Notes: generated by a model not told the origin, from the sequence alone. A stretch of DNA of 64,000 nt from Strongylocentrotus purpuratus (GCF_000002235.5 NW_022145613.1:4514447-4578446), one strand, 5' to 3'; numbered from the stretch's first letter, positions 1 through 12,245 are shown. Translations and numbers: made by a program.

Positions 1-739
1 CATCAAGAAAAGTCTTCGAAACAATAATTTTGTTCCATTGCTCATGTCTTGACAGTATAGGACACACCTGACTAACTGGGGTAAACTTATTTATCTTTTC
101 AATCGAAGGATCCATCGCAGGCGATTGGGATGATTTATAATATCGGCTGATGCATTCATTTCGGACACCTCTCCTGTCTATTAAACTTGCCGCTTTTAAG
201 AAATGTCATCGACCGGTGAATAAATCATTCTTGTCAATCTAATCATCTCCCTACTTTAAACCAGAAGATACATTGTCGAATGATGCACTTATTTCGGGCT
301 CTTCTCTTGTCTAACCTTCCGGAGAATGAGCTTTGAATGACAATATCAGATATTCCTACTGCGGTCTGGCTAGCTGACCGAAGAAAAAATAAACCCGCTT
401 CACAGAGCAATGAGCATTACTACAGTCAGTAATCACTGGGGCAGGAGCTGTACTTCCAGGGTATTACCCAGTCATCACACCAGGGACTTAGCCGTGGAAT
501 GGTGGTAGGGCAGTACCCTCCCCTATCTTAACTTGACGAGGCTGTTGGCAATATCCTTAAATGCTGCTTGCTAGTTAGAATGATTAACATGTAAATTAAA
601 TGGTCGCATTACTGATTTTCATAAAAATGCATGCTTTTAATGTATTTGTAATGAAATATATTTTAAAAACCATCGCAATTATTTCCGAAAATGCCTGCTC
701 AAGAGCAATTTCAGTCAAGTACATCCAATAGAAATCATA
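1..739. other. intergenic, nothing recognised
   Basis: No open frame with coding character, RNA gene or clear repeat was seen here. The sequence is AT-rich and non-repetitive to the eye. The last part may already belong to the dispersed repeat that is clearer from 740 onward. Confidence 0.5.
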
Positions 740-870
740 TTCGGGTTACGTAATACCACATTGTCATGTTCGCACTTCAATGGGTGATGCACAAGGCTAT
801 ACTGAAGTTGCCTTAGGCTGATCTTTCGAAAGTAGTTGCCATCGTGTTATTCATGTTTTTCTGTTTTCTT
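740..870 (+). repeat. dispersed repeat, copy 1 (partner at 48,330)
   Basis: This block aligns by eye with 48,330-48,450. Shared landmarks in the same order are a TTACGTRATA word, a TTCAATRNGTGA-like stretch, AAGGCTAT, TGCCTWAGG, TTTCGAAAGTA and ATCGTGTT. No TIR or poly-A tail was found, so the class is unknown. It may be an old non-autonomous transposon or a conserved non-coding sequence. Confidence 0.55.
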
Positions 871-3800
871 TTTTTCTTCTGTTTTTCGCTCTTACCATTC
901 ATTATATATGTTCGATGTGTATTTATTTTGTTTTGATAAGCTATTCTCAACAAAAAATTGTTTGATCTATTATATGTGTGTTCTACTGTGTTTTAATATA
1001 CACTGCCGAATACTCAATTGTGTTTAAACGATAATCCGAACAATTGTATTTGTGTTCATGATATTATGCTTTTTCCCATCAGTAACCGCGTTTACAAACA
1101 TAGGGCGAGGTGGGCGCATGTGGGGGCGGCCCCTCCCCATTAATCCAAACTTGTAGGGCAGCGCCTCCGACTGTAAGCTTGGTGGCATCCCGTCATTATC
1201 AACCAAGGCCTTGCGTCCTACGTTTACCGAACCACATCGCCTGTCACAAATCACAAGTTATTAACAAAGCATCCCTCACCAAACGCATTTGTACTTTTAT
1301 GATGCGAGTAGCATGAGCAATCAGACGAGTAGACTTCCGAATGCCATCAACTTGGAACCAAGATGTAGCATACATCTTAACATCACATCCGCTGTGCCTG
1401 CTTTTGACCGAGCGAACGAACGAACCTAGTTTCAAGGTAGAAAGCAAAGAGAACTTGCTGCATGTACTTCTTGATTATTCATCCGGTACACCGTGACTTC
1501 CTCTGAATGTAGTTCGGTGAAACCATACGCCGTGTAACATCAAGACGAGTCAGTTATGTCGACCTGAAAAAATCCTGCTTTCTAGTAAGTTATTCTGTCT
1601 TTCCCGTTTACCTAAAAGCTGCTCGGTGAAGCAAATAAAGACAGTAAGTTCTACATCACATCATGAGTAATGATTGCGAGACATGTTTAAAGTCCATGTA
1701 TATTCCCGGGATGCCACAAAACGATTATCGCATTTATTTGATTGTGGTTGACAACTAGCAAGATCTTGAAGATACTAAAGATTTGACGCTGTTTCGCAAT
1801 TTTCCCTCTCTCTCTGTGGAAAGGAATAAGATGTGAAAGATTATGTACATTCTGGATGTACATTCCTATTGGCAACCCACGTGTGTGAAACCAATGGACA
1901 CGGGACAGATTTGTGATACTAATTCCATGAGATTGATTGAGCGTGGACAGAAATGACCGGTAGTCTTGACTTTAGCTCCTTTACAGACAACGACATTCAA
2001 AATTCATCAAAATTATAGACGCAAAAATCAAAATGTTTTGCACTTGTCAATTGATGATTCAAGCCGAAAAATATGAGATCATGTTTGAAGTTACATTTCG
2101 ATTTTCTTGCTAAATTTATCATGATAAATATTTTCTTCAAGAATGTGCATGTTTGGTAGAAAAACCCTCAATTAAAATTTGTTTGATTTGTCTTTATCTT
2201 TGTGATCTAGCAGGCCAAAACACTGAAGATATATTCTGCGTTGTAGATGTAACATAACAACCGATACGTTTGAATTCTGATATGTATATACACCCATACA
2301 GACACACACATCCACATATTTATATACCTTATTCACTACAAAACCCACAAACCCATTCCCCCACCTCGTTCTCGATCTACCCCTGATTTCACTGTCGTTT
2401 GCGGAGCAGAAAAAAGTCCAACTGAGAAGTTAACTTTGAGCTAAACACACATGAGGGACGCACGAGTGGATGCGAAATGCAGCATGCAGCGATGATGATG
2501 TTCTTTCCGCATGCCCGCCCCGCTCATACCTTGCAGTCAAAAAACGCCAAAAGCCATGCCAGTCTCTACTTTAAAGGGGTACATCAAGCGTCGCTTAAAT
2601 TATGGGAGACGTTAATTACTAGAATACAGATTTTAACGATTGACAGCGGGTCGAATTTATCAAAGAAAACAAGATGAAGTTTAATCATGTTTGTCGGTTA
2701 GCGCGAACATTTTAATAAAATATTTGATATGCTTTCAGCATCGTGCTCTACTGAGTTTTAGCCTTCCACCGCTAATACCACACCAACGTTTTTGTGTAGG
2801 TGTGTATGAGATTTGAATATCTTGCACTCAATACTGCGGGGTTACCGCAAAAGTGCGCGAAACGATGTAATTATAGAGCAATTAGAAAGGGGGGAAACAG
2901 CCTTATAGTAATAACATCTGTGGTTGAAAAAGCAATCAGCTTTGTTGAGAGTATTGTCTCAGATTCTCCAATAAATGAGCTTTGATATATTTTGTAAGCT
3001 AACTCAAAGTGAGCAGTGTGGCGCTCTAGAATTACGCCATTAAATAAGTAAGTTCGTTATCTATTCAAGCAATCAACCGTCGGATGAGGGTGGGAGCGTG
3101 TGTTTTTGCATGCTATTAAACCGATAAGCCTGTTTTAAAGCAATACCCTTGTACATCGCATAAAGTAATTACTACGTTTCAGTTTAATTGCTTCATATAA
3201 TTAAATAAGTCAGTCGACTAAGTTTGTTTACGTTTGGATTCAAATGTCTAGTATGCCATTCTGTGGGGAGGGGGGGGGAGAATAAGATAAAGGAAGAGAT
3301 AATAGAGAAGAAATAGAGTGAGAGAAGGAAGGAGAGGAGGAGGGAATATGTAGGGAGAGACAAAGGTGGGGGATGGTAGAAAATGGAGAGAACACGCTTA
3401 CTTTTATTATATGCACCATCATATTCCTTGAACATGTGGTATTCAGATACCTCGCATAATTCCCTAGAAGTTCTGTTTCATATTATCTATGAATCGAATG
3501 GAAAGAGCATGGTTTAAACAAACGTTTATTTTCGAGTGTAGACTGCAACTTCTAGCGGAATAACACACCCCTAGCCTGGCCTCGTCTTCTCTTCGGCGCC
3601 TACATCATTTATATTCTTCGGATGAGTTCGAGTAAAATGCATCTAAGATGGAATCCCATTTCTAGAATCCGATCGGCAAGATGGTAATAAGCTACCCATC
3701 ATGGGCAAAAATTGAGGCATACTAATAAATAAGGGATCATCTTAATGACGAAGAGTTCCGCGGCCCACATAGATACAGCCTCACTTCCAGGCAGCTCACT

Positions 3801-5131
3801 TTAATAGAATAGGAAACAAAATTTGATGTAATGGATTTATGTCGGGCCCACAAATAAAGTTTGATGTTCTTAATTAAGTAAATGTAGAAAAAAAGGAAAT
3901 ATTCGCTACGTCCATTATCCTTTCTTTTACAGTATCCTCTATAGGATATATGAGTTAAAAGAAAAGTGTACATATTAAATTAATGCCTGAAACTTAGAAT
4001 AAGATAAGTAGCGCGTAGTCGTTTGGAATCTACGAGAAATCAATAGTAATGAGGATCCCCCATCTTGGAGATGACCCCAGCTCTCTGGCTGGGCATATTA
4101 TTCTGCGTCGTTTTTTTCCTCTCTTTTCGCCCGCTTACCTCATATAAACTTCTTTAATTCATCCAGGTTCCATTTGCTGGCACCAAAGATCTGCCTTTGT
4201 ATCACGTTATGCGCGGTTCTGATATGTTATGAAATATATTTTCTTTGTAAATGTCGCTTTATTTTGTGTTATTTTCTATATCAAATGGCGTCTTCAGGTT
4301 TCTCTTGCATAGATATACGCGTGATAAACTCTTTATATTTGAAATATATTTTATGTTGACTGGAATAAAAGAAAATATTCCTCATATTTCCATCACCTGT
4401 GGGCGTGTACTGTATAATACATGTTTCTTTTAACCTCACTTCGATGCCGAATGCTCCAAACACACCACATATTATCATGATTTTTGTTTTGCTGTTTCGT
4501 TTATCCTGAATAAAAGAAATAGGAATTTACTTTAGTTTCTACTCAACAATTTGTCATCCAATATATCATTGGCAAATACTTTAACATGATACAAGTACAT
4601 ACTTTCGTCCGGCAATATGATAACAATTTTGAGATGCACGAGTACATATTTAGAGTAATGGCATTGGGAGTCTAGCACGGTAAAGAAACACAAACAAGTA
4701 AGTCCATGTAACTTTTATATTTTATCTTTCTGTGATGTCGATGGACTTTTCAAACAAGTTACTGACGGCGCTCCATAGTCAATAAGTTACGATTATACGA
4801 ATTGAGGCATATAATGTGTGCACGTGGAAATTGCCTCATATCTCATCTTCCATCCTTATAAATTCGAGCATTAGATGAGAATGGGTGACCTGATATGTCT
4901 TTTAAAATATTTATACGATCACGACCATGTAGCCATGGCTACGCATATTGCTACAGACGCTGTCTATTCAGGTATTATTCAATGCAAGTTCATGACCCGT
5001 CTGTGATTGATGGCACGTACCTCTTATAAATCAGGTACCTGAACCTACTTGTGATTAGGTACTACGATTTGTTGGGGTATACGATAACACATAGTTTGCA
5101 GGCACAAAAGCCTTTGTGAATATGAACTATA
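871..5131. other. intergenic; one purine-rich tract
   Basis: About 4.2 kb without a supportable gene. The only distinct item is a GA-rich tract at about 3,262-3,390. Short open frames here have no recognisable motif and skewed composition. Confidence 0.5.
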
Positions 5132-5215
5132 ATGAACATAATAATACTATGAATGGGTTCTTGTATAGCGCTCTTGCCTGTCAGATTTGACACTCCTGGC
5201 GCTCCATACTATGTG
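5132..5215 (-). mobile_element. SINE 3' tail fragment, minus strand
   Basis: Read on the minus strand the fragment runs GGAGCGCCAGGAGTGTCAA, then GAGCGCTATACAAGAACCC, then ATT-rich sequence. The same order (GAGCGCCTTGAG, GCGCTATATAAGAATCC, ATT repeats) ends the complete SINE at 60,812-60,992, so this is a 5'-truncated copy of that family or one sharing its tail. Confidence 0.6.
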
Positions 5216-5242
5216 ACAGGTTGTACACGAGGCGTTTATACT

Positions 5243-5300
5243 GACATAGTAGTGCGTCAGCGATTGGCGCGGTCTTTGACGCACCAGTTAAGAGTAAAAT
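5243..5300 (+). repeat. dispersed repeat family 2, copy 1
   Basis: A block of about 55 bp beginning GACRTAG, then TGCGTC, GCGGYCTTTGA and GCRCCA. It matches 26,497-26,560 and 38,106-38,165 in the same order and orientation. The other two copies are longer. The class is unknown. Confidence 0.5.
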
Positions 5301-5889
5301 CGTACAATAGCTCTTCCCAATAAACATTCACCCTATATTGCCTAGATAATAGGCATTATAGGCAATAACGCAACCGAAACGACACCTCGCGTATGTACAG
5401 TGCAACGGCTAATACTCTACATGCCACCCCTATAAACCCTGTATCATGTGTATGGTCATAAGGAAACAGGGTAGGGGCTTCATCAAAAACATCCTGCATT
5501 CAAACCGAGGTCTATGCTGAATAGATGACAAACCTTGGGACCCGAGGCCTGGATTAGGCTTCGCTCAACTCCCCTTTTCTTTTCATTTTGTTATAGTCTA
5601 AAATCGAACTATGGACTTGCAGACGAGAGAATACCACATAACCAAAGAGAAACTCCTTGCTATAAGAACACGTTACACCTATGACAGACCCGATTCGGAG
5701 AAGAAGGAATGGGCCCTACATCAACATTTTTCCTTTGTCGTCTCACATAGCTCACTATTGTTGCCACCATGCACAAAATGATATGCCCCGAATACAACAC
5801 ACCATGATTAAAGTGATTAACAGGAACGCTTCGTTACGCTACATGAGGCACGATCGATATCTTCTTAATATTTCTCTTTTTTCAGCAGA

Positions 5890-8800
5890 ATGAACTCATC
5901 TGCTAATTGGGTCACACTAATTGTCAAGCTATCAGTTTTTCAGAGTACCGCAGGTTATATTATGAATGCCCTGATGAGAAGTGGAATTGTTTAACATGTT
6001 GTCTGCCATCTTTTTGTGAATCAATATTTACTGACGATTGTTTAGAGAAAGAAAGCCAAAACGAGGATAGACTAAAAGAAAACTATTTTAAGGTAACGCG
6101 CGTTACACCTGAAAAGCAAGCGATAGCAAGAATAATTCAGCCAAACCTCAAAGATGAAAACACTTCTCTTTTTCAAGAATTTGAAGAAAAGTTTAAAATT
6201 AAAGGTCTTCATTTTTTTATACACCTCAATGTGAGGTCTATTCTAAACAAGATATCGGAACTTAGAATTCTTTTTAAAAGAAAAAGGCTGTCTATTATTG
6301 CTTTCACTGAAACATGGTTAAACAATTCCATAAATGATGAAGAAATTGAAATAGACGGATATAAAATCATACGCCATGATCGATCCTCTGGCTCTGGAGG
6401 TGGTGTATGTTTCTATATCAAAAATGATATTGCATTTAATATTATGGATGCTATAAGTACTGGAGATACGGAATCCCTGTGGATAAATTTGCTTATACCA
6501 AGATCAAAACCAATTGTTGTTGGCGTTCTGTATCGACCTCCGAAAAACAATTTGTTTATCGAGAAATTGTCCAATATTCTTGATACATTAAAAAAGGATG
6601 ACGAAATAATTCTTTTAGGAGACATGAATATTTGTCTTCTTCGCAAATCGCCACTGGCTAAAAAATATATTGACTTGTTGAGTCTTCATGGGTTTAGTCA
6701 ACTCATTAAAGAGGCAACACGCGTTACACCTACATGTTCTTCTCTATTGGATCATATTGGTTGTACCAAAGAAAATAAAATAAGTCAAAGTGGTGTCATT
6801 GATCTAGGTATTAGCGACCATTATTTTACTTTCTGTACACGGAAAAATGTTAGACTGGCTATAGGTCATCACAGGACTAATGATATCAGATCCATGAAAA
6901 AATATACAGAAGAGTCTTTCAATCTTCAACTATCTGTTGTTGATTGGTCACGAATAACTGACTGTACAGATGTAAATGAGGCATGGTCAATATTTCAACA
7001 TGTTTTTATCTCAAATTTGAATATGATAGCGCCACTGAAACGGATAAGAATAAAACAAAGATCAGAAACTTGGGTGACTAAAGATATTCTTTCCCTAATT
7101 CAAGAGAGAAATATAGTATACAAAAAATGGAGGAAAAAAGCAAAAGATGAGAAGCTCTATAAAAGATACAGAGTATTAAGAAATATGGTCCAAAGAGAGG
7201 TGAAAAAGGCTAAACTCGTTTACTTACAAAACAAGATAGAAGAAAATAAACAAGATTCGAAAAAACTTTGGCAGAATCTAAAAAGCTTAGGATTGAAAAA
7301 TAAGAAGCGAAAAGAACAAGAATCTGTCATTAAAATTGATGGGGAATTATGTCATGATAAGATGGCCATCGCTGATGAATTCAATTCTCATTTCACAAAT
7401 GTGGCTGCCAAATTAGTAGACAAACTCCCCCCTTCCAAAGACTTTTTCAGCGCAGACAATGATTGTATTCGTGACTTTTACGAAAGAAAAGGTGTACGTG
7501 AAAACAGCTTCGAGTTATTACCAATCAGTGAACAATTTGTTTTCAAAGAGTTACGTAAGTTGAATGTATCAAAAAGTACTGGGTTAGACTTGATTCCAGC
7601 TAAATTTCTAAAAGATGGTGCGAAGGTTTTATTTAAGCCTCTAAGTTACTTAATGAACCTATCTATCTTGACGAGTACTTTTCCAGAGGATATGAAAATA
7701 GCAAAAGTGACTCCACTTTATAAAAAGAAAGATAAAACTGATGTTAGCAACTATAGACCTATTAGTGTTTTAAGCGTAGCATCAAAGATTCTAGAAAAAT
7801 CGGTCTGTGTTCAAATTGAAAGATACTTCAAAGAAAATGATATAATTTATGAATTTCAATCTGGTTTTCGACATGATTATTCGACTGAAACATGTCTAAT
7901 TCATTTGACTGATTATTTGAGGAGAGAAACTTCCCAAGGGCGCTTTGTTGGTATGGTGCTCCTTGATCTGCAAAAAGCTTTTGATACAGTTAATCATTGC
8001 GTCTTATTGAAGAAGTTACAACTAATGGGTTTTGATAAGGCAAGTTTAGATTGGTTTAGATCCTACTTATCTAATCGGCACCAAGTAGTGGCCATTCATG
8101 ATATTCGTTCCAAACTAATGCCTATAACTTGCGGTGTTCCTCAGGGAAGCATTTTAGGCCCAATTCTATTTTCAAGTTATATAAATGATATGTGTATTTG
8201 TATAAAAGACTTCAAACTATTATTGTACGCAGATGACAGCGTACTACTCTATTCAAATCCTGATCCTAAATATATTGAGGAAAAGCTCAGTGAACAGCTG
8301 TCTACGTGTGTCGATTGGATGACTGATAATAAGCTTTCTTTACACTTGGGAAAAACAGAAAGCATTTTATTTTGTTCTAAAAGTAGTTCTAAAAAGTCAT
8401 TTGAATTCAAAGTGACACACAATAATCAAGCAATCAAGAGAAAAGAGTCTGTGAAGTATTTAGGCATTGAGTTGGCTAGCGCAATTTCATTTTCATCTTT
8501 AGTAGAATCAGTTGTAAAAAAAGCAAATTCTCGTCTGAAATTTTTGTACAGATATCAAAGTTGTATGGATTTAAAAGCAAGACGTACACTCTGTTTTGCT
8601 CTTATTCAATGTTTATTTGACTATGCTAACCCTGCATGGTATAGTAACATAAACAAGTCAGATCAAAAGAAGTTGAAGATTATACAGAACAAAATGGTGA
8701 GATTTATCAACTGTTCTGGTCCAAGAACTCATGTTGGCTACAGCGAACTTTCTAAAGCTGGTTTTCTTGAAGTCGACCAAAGATCAAAACAACTCGTATT

Positions 8801-9510
8801 GCATCATGTGCATAAAATATACCATACTAGGTCGAATCATTATATTCGATCCAACTTCGATCTTGTTACTGACGTACATGATTATAATACAAGAAATAGA
8901 CGATTCAACTTTAACTTACCTGAAAGAGTAGGTAGTATTGGAAATTCGTTTTATTACAATGCCATAAAACATTGGAATTCCCTTCCCAATGGTGTAAAAG
9001 AAATAGGAAACTATGATCATTTTAAGAGGAAATTAAAGGAATACCTAATACTTGACAGTCAGAGAAGAGAAGTGAATGACATGTTATATGATTGAAATTT
9101 TTATTCTTCTGTCGGTTCATACTTTTTCATGTTGTATATACTTATGTTTTCGTACGTTATAGAATTTCTACAAATTCATCATTATTTTCCTCTTCTTCCT
9201 TCTCCTCTTTTTCTTCTTCTCCTTCTTCTTTTTCTTCTTGTACTTAATATCATTTCTATCATCAGTTTAAATGTTGTTATTATTATCTTTAATAAGTAGT
9301 TCTTTTAATTTTCTTATCTGTCTGTAAATATTACTATTTTAACTTATTAATTTTATACATGTCTGTAAGGGACCCCACTGGAAATAAGCTCTCGAGCTTT
9401 CGTGGGTTATCCTGTTCAAGCTGACTTTTTTTTATCTGTTATTATTGTATATTGTTGTATGTTGGAAGCTTGTCGAATAAAAATCAATCAATTAAAAATC
9501 AATAATCTTT
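5890..9510 (+). mobile_element. CR1/L2-group LINE, 5' end uncertain
   Basis: A non-LTR retrotransposon covering the endonuclease-reverse transcriptase ORF and its 3' UTR. The 3' UTR carries a self-complementary stretch at about 9,370-9,410 (ACCCCACTGG...AAGCTCTCGAGCTT...GTGGGTT), a hairpin of the kind reverse transcriptases of this group use to recognise their RNA. The element ends in short AATCAATCAATTAAAAATCAAT repeats near 9,475-9,508 rather than poly-A, as CR1/L2 elements often do. The 5' boundary is not defined: sequence before 5,890 has no recognisable ORF1. No target-site duplication could be identified, so 5' truncation is likely. The long open frame implies a fairly recent insertion. 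Confidence 0.85.
5907..9095 (+). CDS. LINE ORF2: PHD-like end, AP endonuclease, reverse transcriptase
   Basis: A 1,062-codon open frame encoding the enzyme that nicks target DNA and reverse transcribes LINE RNA. Residues 3-31 hold HxxC and WNCLTC, the second half of a C4HC3 PHD finger common at the N terminus of this group's ORF2. The apurinic-type endonuclease covers about 101-310, with LNVRS at 107, catalytic ETW at 135, GDMN at 238 and SDH at 303. The reverse transcriptase covers about 550-800: NYRPIS at 615, motif A DLQKAFDTVNH at 687, GVPQGSILGP at 743 and catalytic YADD at 774. The C-terminal region has HWNSLP, typical of the family. The frame opens at a TTG. The first half of the finger and a start codon are absent upstream in this frame, while NW from the next frame could precede HTNC, which suggests a frameshift or truncation near 5,905. 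Catalytic residues look complete. Assignment to CR1-like versus L2-like subclade is inference. Confidence 0.92.
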   Translation: MGHTNCQAISFSEYRRLYYECPDEKWNCLTCCLPSFCESIFTDDCLEKESQNEDRLKENYFKVTRVTPEKQAIARIIQPNLKDENTSLFQEFEEKFKIKGLHFFIHLNVRSILNKISELRILFKRKRLSIIAFTETWLNNSINDEEIEIDGYKIIRHDRSSGSGGGVCFYIKNDIAFNIMDAISTGDTESLWINLLIPRSKPIVVGVLYRPPKNNLFIEKLSNILDTLKKDDEIILLGDMNICLLRKSPLAKKYIDLLSLHGFSQLIKEATRVTPTCSSLLDHIGCTKENKISQSGVIDLGISDHYFTFCTRKNVRLAIGHHRTNDIRSMKKYTEESFNLQLSVVDWSRITDCTDVNEAWSIFQHVFISNLNMIAPLKRIRIKQRSETWVTKDILSLIQERNIVYKKWRKKAKDEKLYKRYRVLRNMVQREVKKAKLVYLQNKIEENKQDSKKLWQNLKSLGLKNKKRKEQESVIKIDGELCHDKMAIADEFNSHFTNVAAKLVDKLPPSKDFFSADNDCIRDFYERKGVRENSFELLPISEQFVFKELRKLNVSKSTGLDLIPAKFLKDGAKVLFKPLSYLMNLSILTSTFPEDMKIAKVTPLYKKKDKTDVSNYRPISVLSVASKILEKSVCVQIERYFKENDIIYEFQSGFRHDYSTETCLIHLTDYLRRETSQGRFVGMVLLDLQKAFDTVNHCVLLKKLQLMGFDKASLDWFRSYLSNRHQVVAIHDIRSKLMPITCGVPQGSILGPILFSSYINDMCICIKDFKLLLYADDSVLLYSNPDPKYIEEKLSEQLSTCVDWMTDNKLSLHLGKTESILFCSKSSSKKSFEFKVTHNNQAIKRKESVKYLGIELASAISFSSLVESVVKKANSRLKFLYRYQSCMDLKARRTLCFALIQCLFDYANPAWYSNINKSDQKKLKIIQNKMVRFINCSGPRTHVGYSELSKAGFLEVDQRSKQLVLHHVHKIYHTRSNHYIRSNFDLVTDVHDYNTRNRRFNFNLPERVGSIGNSFYYNAIKHWNSLPNGVKEIGNYDHFKRKLKEYLILDSQRREVNDMLYD

Positions 9511-10034
9511 TCAAGTGATACAAGTCACGTCTATAAATAGGTGAAGCGCACAATATTCTTTTCAGTGTGCAGAGATAAATATAAACATGCTGTGTCATTA
9601 CCGAAGCCATTCCGTCGGGTAAAGGGGTTCACAGTTCCATTTTACATACGTGAAGCAGCTTACAACTGACTTCACAAGAGACACACCTTCATCTTGAACA
9701 ACTTACTGTAGCTCCTTTGCCTGGGGGAAAGAGCAAATTACCTTTGACCTACGTGACCTTTGTTATGGGCACACACTCAAAAATGACGATTGCAACCCCT
9801 TCCGCTTCGAAAGCACCCTTTGGCGTCTCATAGCAACCGTTGCTATAGCCTAGAAGTTTTTCGCGGGAGCGGAGCATTGCAATGCGATTCACGTAGACGT
9901 CGAATAGGAGATGTGGATCCAGGATCTATCGCTTCTTGGGTTACATGTTGACTTGACAGAAGAGTATTTCCCGTGAGGTTTTGATGTCATGACCTACAGA
10001 TAACATTACAATACAGTAAGAATATGTGCATACT
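9511..10034. other. intergenic, moderate GC
   Basis: No gene seen. More GC-balanced than its surroundings and containing the DR3 motif listed separately and an inverted AGCAAC/GTTGCT pair near 9,833-9,847. It could be a regulatory region, but nothing proves it. Confidence 0.35.
9745..9759 (-). promoter_or_regulatory. perfect DR3 nuclear-receptor-type site
   Basis: The plus strand reads TGACCT, three bases, TGACCT. On the minus strand this is two exact AGGTCA half-sites in direct repeat with 3-bp spacing, both preceded by AA or CGT context. DR3 elements are bound by nuclear receptor heterodimers of the VDR/PXR type in vertebrates. A chance match in 64 kb is possible, and function is inferred only from sequence. 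Confidence 0.35.
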
Positions 10035-10222
10035 CAGTGGCGGAGCCAAGGGCTTGGGGGGGGGGGGGGCATAGGGACATGTGATCCCAGTACAATCTGC
10101 TAACCCTTTTTCAAATATTTTTAGACAGAATACATTCTCCTCACCGTATATATAAAAAAATTCATTATATTTCATTTTTTCAGCTCTCCTTCTCCGTTCA
10201 AATAATCCTGAATCCGCCTCTG
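10035..10222 (+). mobile_element. 188-bp hAT-like MITE
   Basis: It starts CAGTGGCGGAGCCA and ends TGAATCCGCCTCTG, giving imperfect TIRs of about 14 bp of the CAGNGGCGGA type. A G14 run follows the left end. Flanks (ATACT and ATAGG) match only partly, so the target duplication is decayed. The interior has no coding capacity. The CAG...CTG ends fit the hAT superfamily. Confidence 0.6.
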
Positions 10223-12188
10223 ATAGGGAACGAAAAGAAAACCGTTGGTATAGCTAACGTTCTTCATCAAACTTGACCATTTGCAGCAAAAAAAAGGCCA
10301 AGTCATGAATTTGTTCATCCAACATGTTGTCGAAGAAAATTGTTCAATTCATGCTGACATAATATGAAGCATTTAATAGAACACCCGAGAATGACAATGA
10401 ATTCCAAACTACGAATGACCAATCGTGTATATTGCCACTTAATATATGCCCTAACCCTGAATTGCAAAAAGCAAAGTTCCAAACCGATATGGTACAGTTC
10501 AAGGAGTCAAGTTTCTGCCCCCGCGAATTGGTCGCTGGTGGTTATTGACAATGACATTGACTTTGACAATGATCATTTCCATCCATAATCTCTATTCAGT
10601 AGCTGAATTTGAGCATTATTGCTTTGAAAAATACTCGATACCGAATTTGTATGCAGGTGATCCGTCATCATCGCGTTGAAGTGTCAAGGACAAATACTGG
10701 GGTATTGGTTTTATTTGCACCTTTGAAAAACATCTAATCATGCTTGAATACAAATATTTCATTCTGAATTATTTTGATCATGAAGGTTTAATAGTCCTGG
10801 TATTAACCGCATATCATTATTTATTTTGCAGTTCACGCAACAAATCACAAATTTGTATATATTTACATAATCATCCGTTTGTCTACAGACTTCATGGTGG
10901 TCGTGTTTAACTCTCGTTCGGGTGAAAGATCAAAATGTAATACTTTTAAGTGAAAATGTAATAAAAGAGAATTTCAGGAATAACATGTCTACATAAGGAA
11001 ACTTTTTGTCTACAGCCTGAAGAGAAAGTTACAGCTTGGGTTCGCCTACGTCACTGACCATACTCAAGGATAAACCATACTGTCTTTGGTGAACCCCTTA
11101 TACTCCACAGATATCGAAAATATTGTGTATCCTAGCAACAACAAAAGTGTTATTGTTTGAATCCGTAGCAAATTGAAGAATTTCGGTTTTCATTGGCAGA
11201 CAAAAAATTATACTCACCAGGAGTCAGAGAAATTATCTAATTTTGTGACATCCTCCATCCGATCCCTAACGCCCCTCCCCATGGAATGTAGGTCGGACAA
11301 CTATGACGGTTTTTAAAGAAATATTTTACTACAGACACTACGGTACACCGTCACAAAACAACAAGCGGCATTATGCTTTTAAAAGACCACTTTGGAAATA
11401 TTTACCCGGTCTATAGTTCGACAATTGTCACCCTCTGTCAACATGTCTATCTTCAGTGCATTCTGCAAACACTGGACGAGTAGGCCTTGGGATGTTTCTT
11501 TGTGTGATTTGTTGTTTGGTGACAATCTCGTCATCGTACAGATTAGGCCAGCTCATATTTGTACTATGCGTTCATTAGGGTTTAGATGACTTTCTGAAGA
11601 TCCTACTAGTATGCATAACAGTTCAGTTGTTTGCCCATAAAACGGCTTAACGGGGGAAACAGTGTTTTTAATGTTATACGGTAGATGTACTCCTCTGGTG
11701 GTGTGTCATAGTATGACAATACCCTAAATGTTTCTGTCCTTGTCAGATTTAAAAAAAAAAAAACGATTTACTGTGTGTAGGACGAGGCTTAAATTTGAAC
11801 TATGGCAATGTAGGTCATAATGCATTCATATACCGCCGACTCAGTCGGAATAATTTAAAATCAAACCTACAAATATTGCTTAATATCAAGCTCTGCCCAC
11901 TAACATTGTTAACTCAAGTCCTCCCACTCACAGACACACAAGCACAGGGGTGTCGATTTGTATCCGTGGTTGGGGGGGATGATAGGTGCCAAAATATTTT
12001 CGGCAATGGATCAAAGCACCCAAGAGGTAGAAGCGTGTAGCAGGTTGCACCCCTCCCTTCCAAGTTATTAACTTTTTCAATTCACCCTCAATAAAGATAA
12101 AATTTCAGAGAATATAAGAGTGGTAATAAAATTAATAACATGCTAAATGTTAGTCCAGACTCTTGCCTGCAGTGTATATAGGCCTACC
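10223..12188. other. intergenic, nothing recognised
   Basis: AT-rich, mostly unique-looking sequence. Small open frames show no motif. An A13 run lies near 11,750. No repeat border could be supported. Confidence 0.45.
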
Positions 12189-12245
12189 CAGGGGCGTCGC
12201 TAGACTTTTTTTCAGTGGGGGGAGGGGGGGTGGAGGGGGTGTAGA
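12189..12245 (+). mobile_element. hAT-like terminus, CAGGGGCGTCGCTAG
   Basis: The start CAGGGGCGTCGCTAG followed by a G-rich stretch resembles the ends of many non-autonomous hAT elements of marine invertebrates. The matching right end was not found, so this may be a solo, decayed end. Confidence 0.35.

Noticed and set aside
1024-1254. 76-codon minus-strand frame with RPHMRPPRP
   Set aside because: No motif or splice borders; overlapping frames on the other strand are equally open.
5681-5893. 70-codon frame upstream of the LINE as its ORF1
   Set aside because: No zinc-knuckle, coiled-coil or other ORF1 feature is visible; it looks like non-coding sequence.
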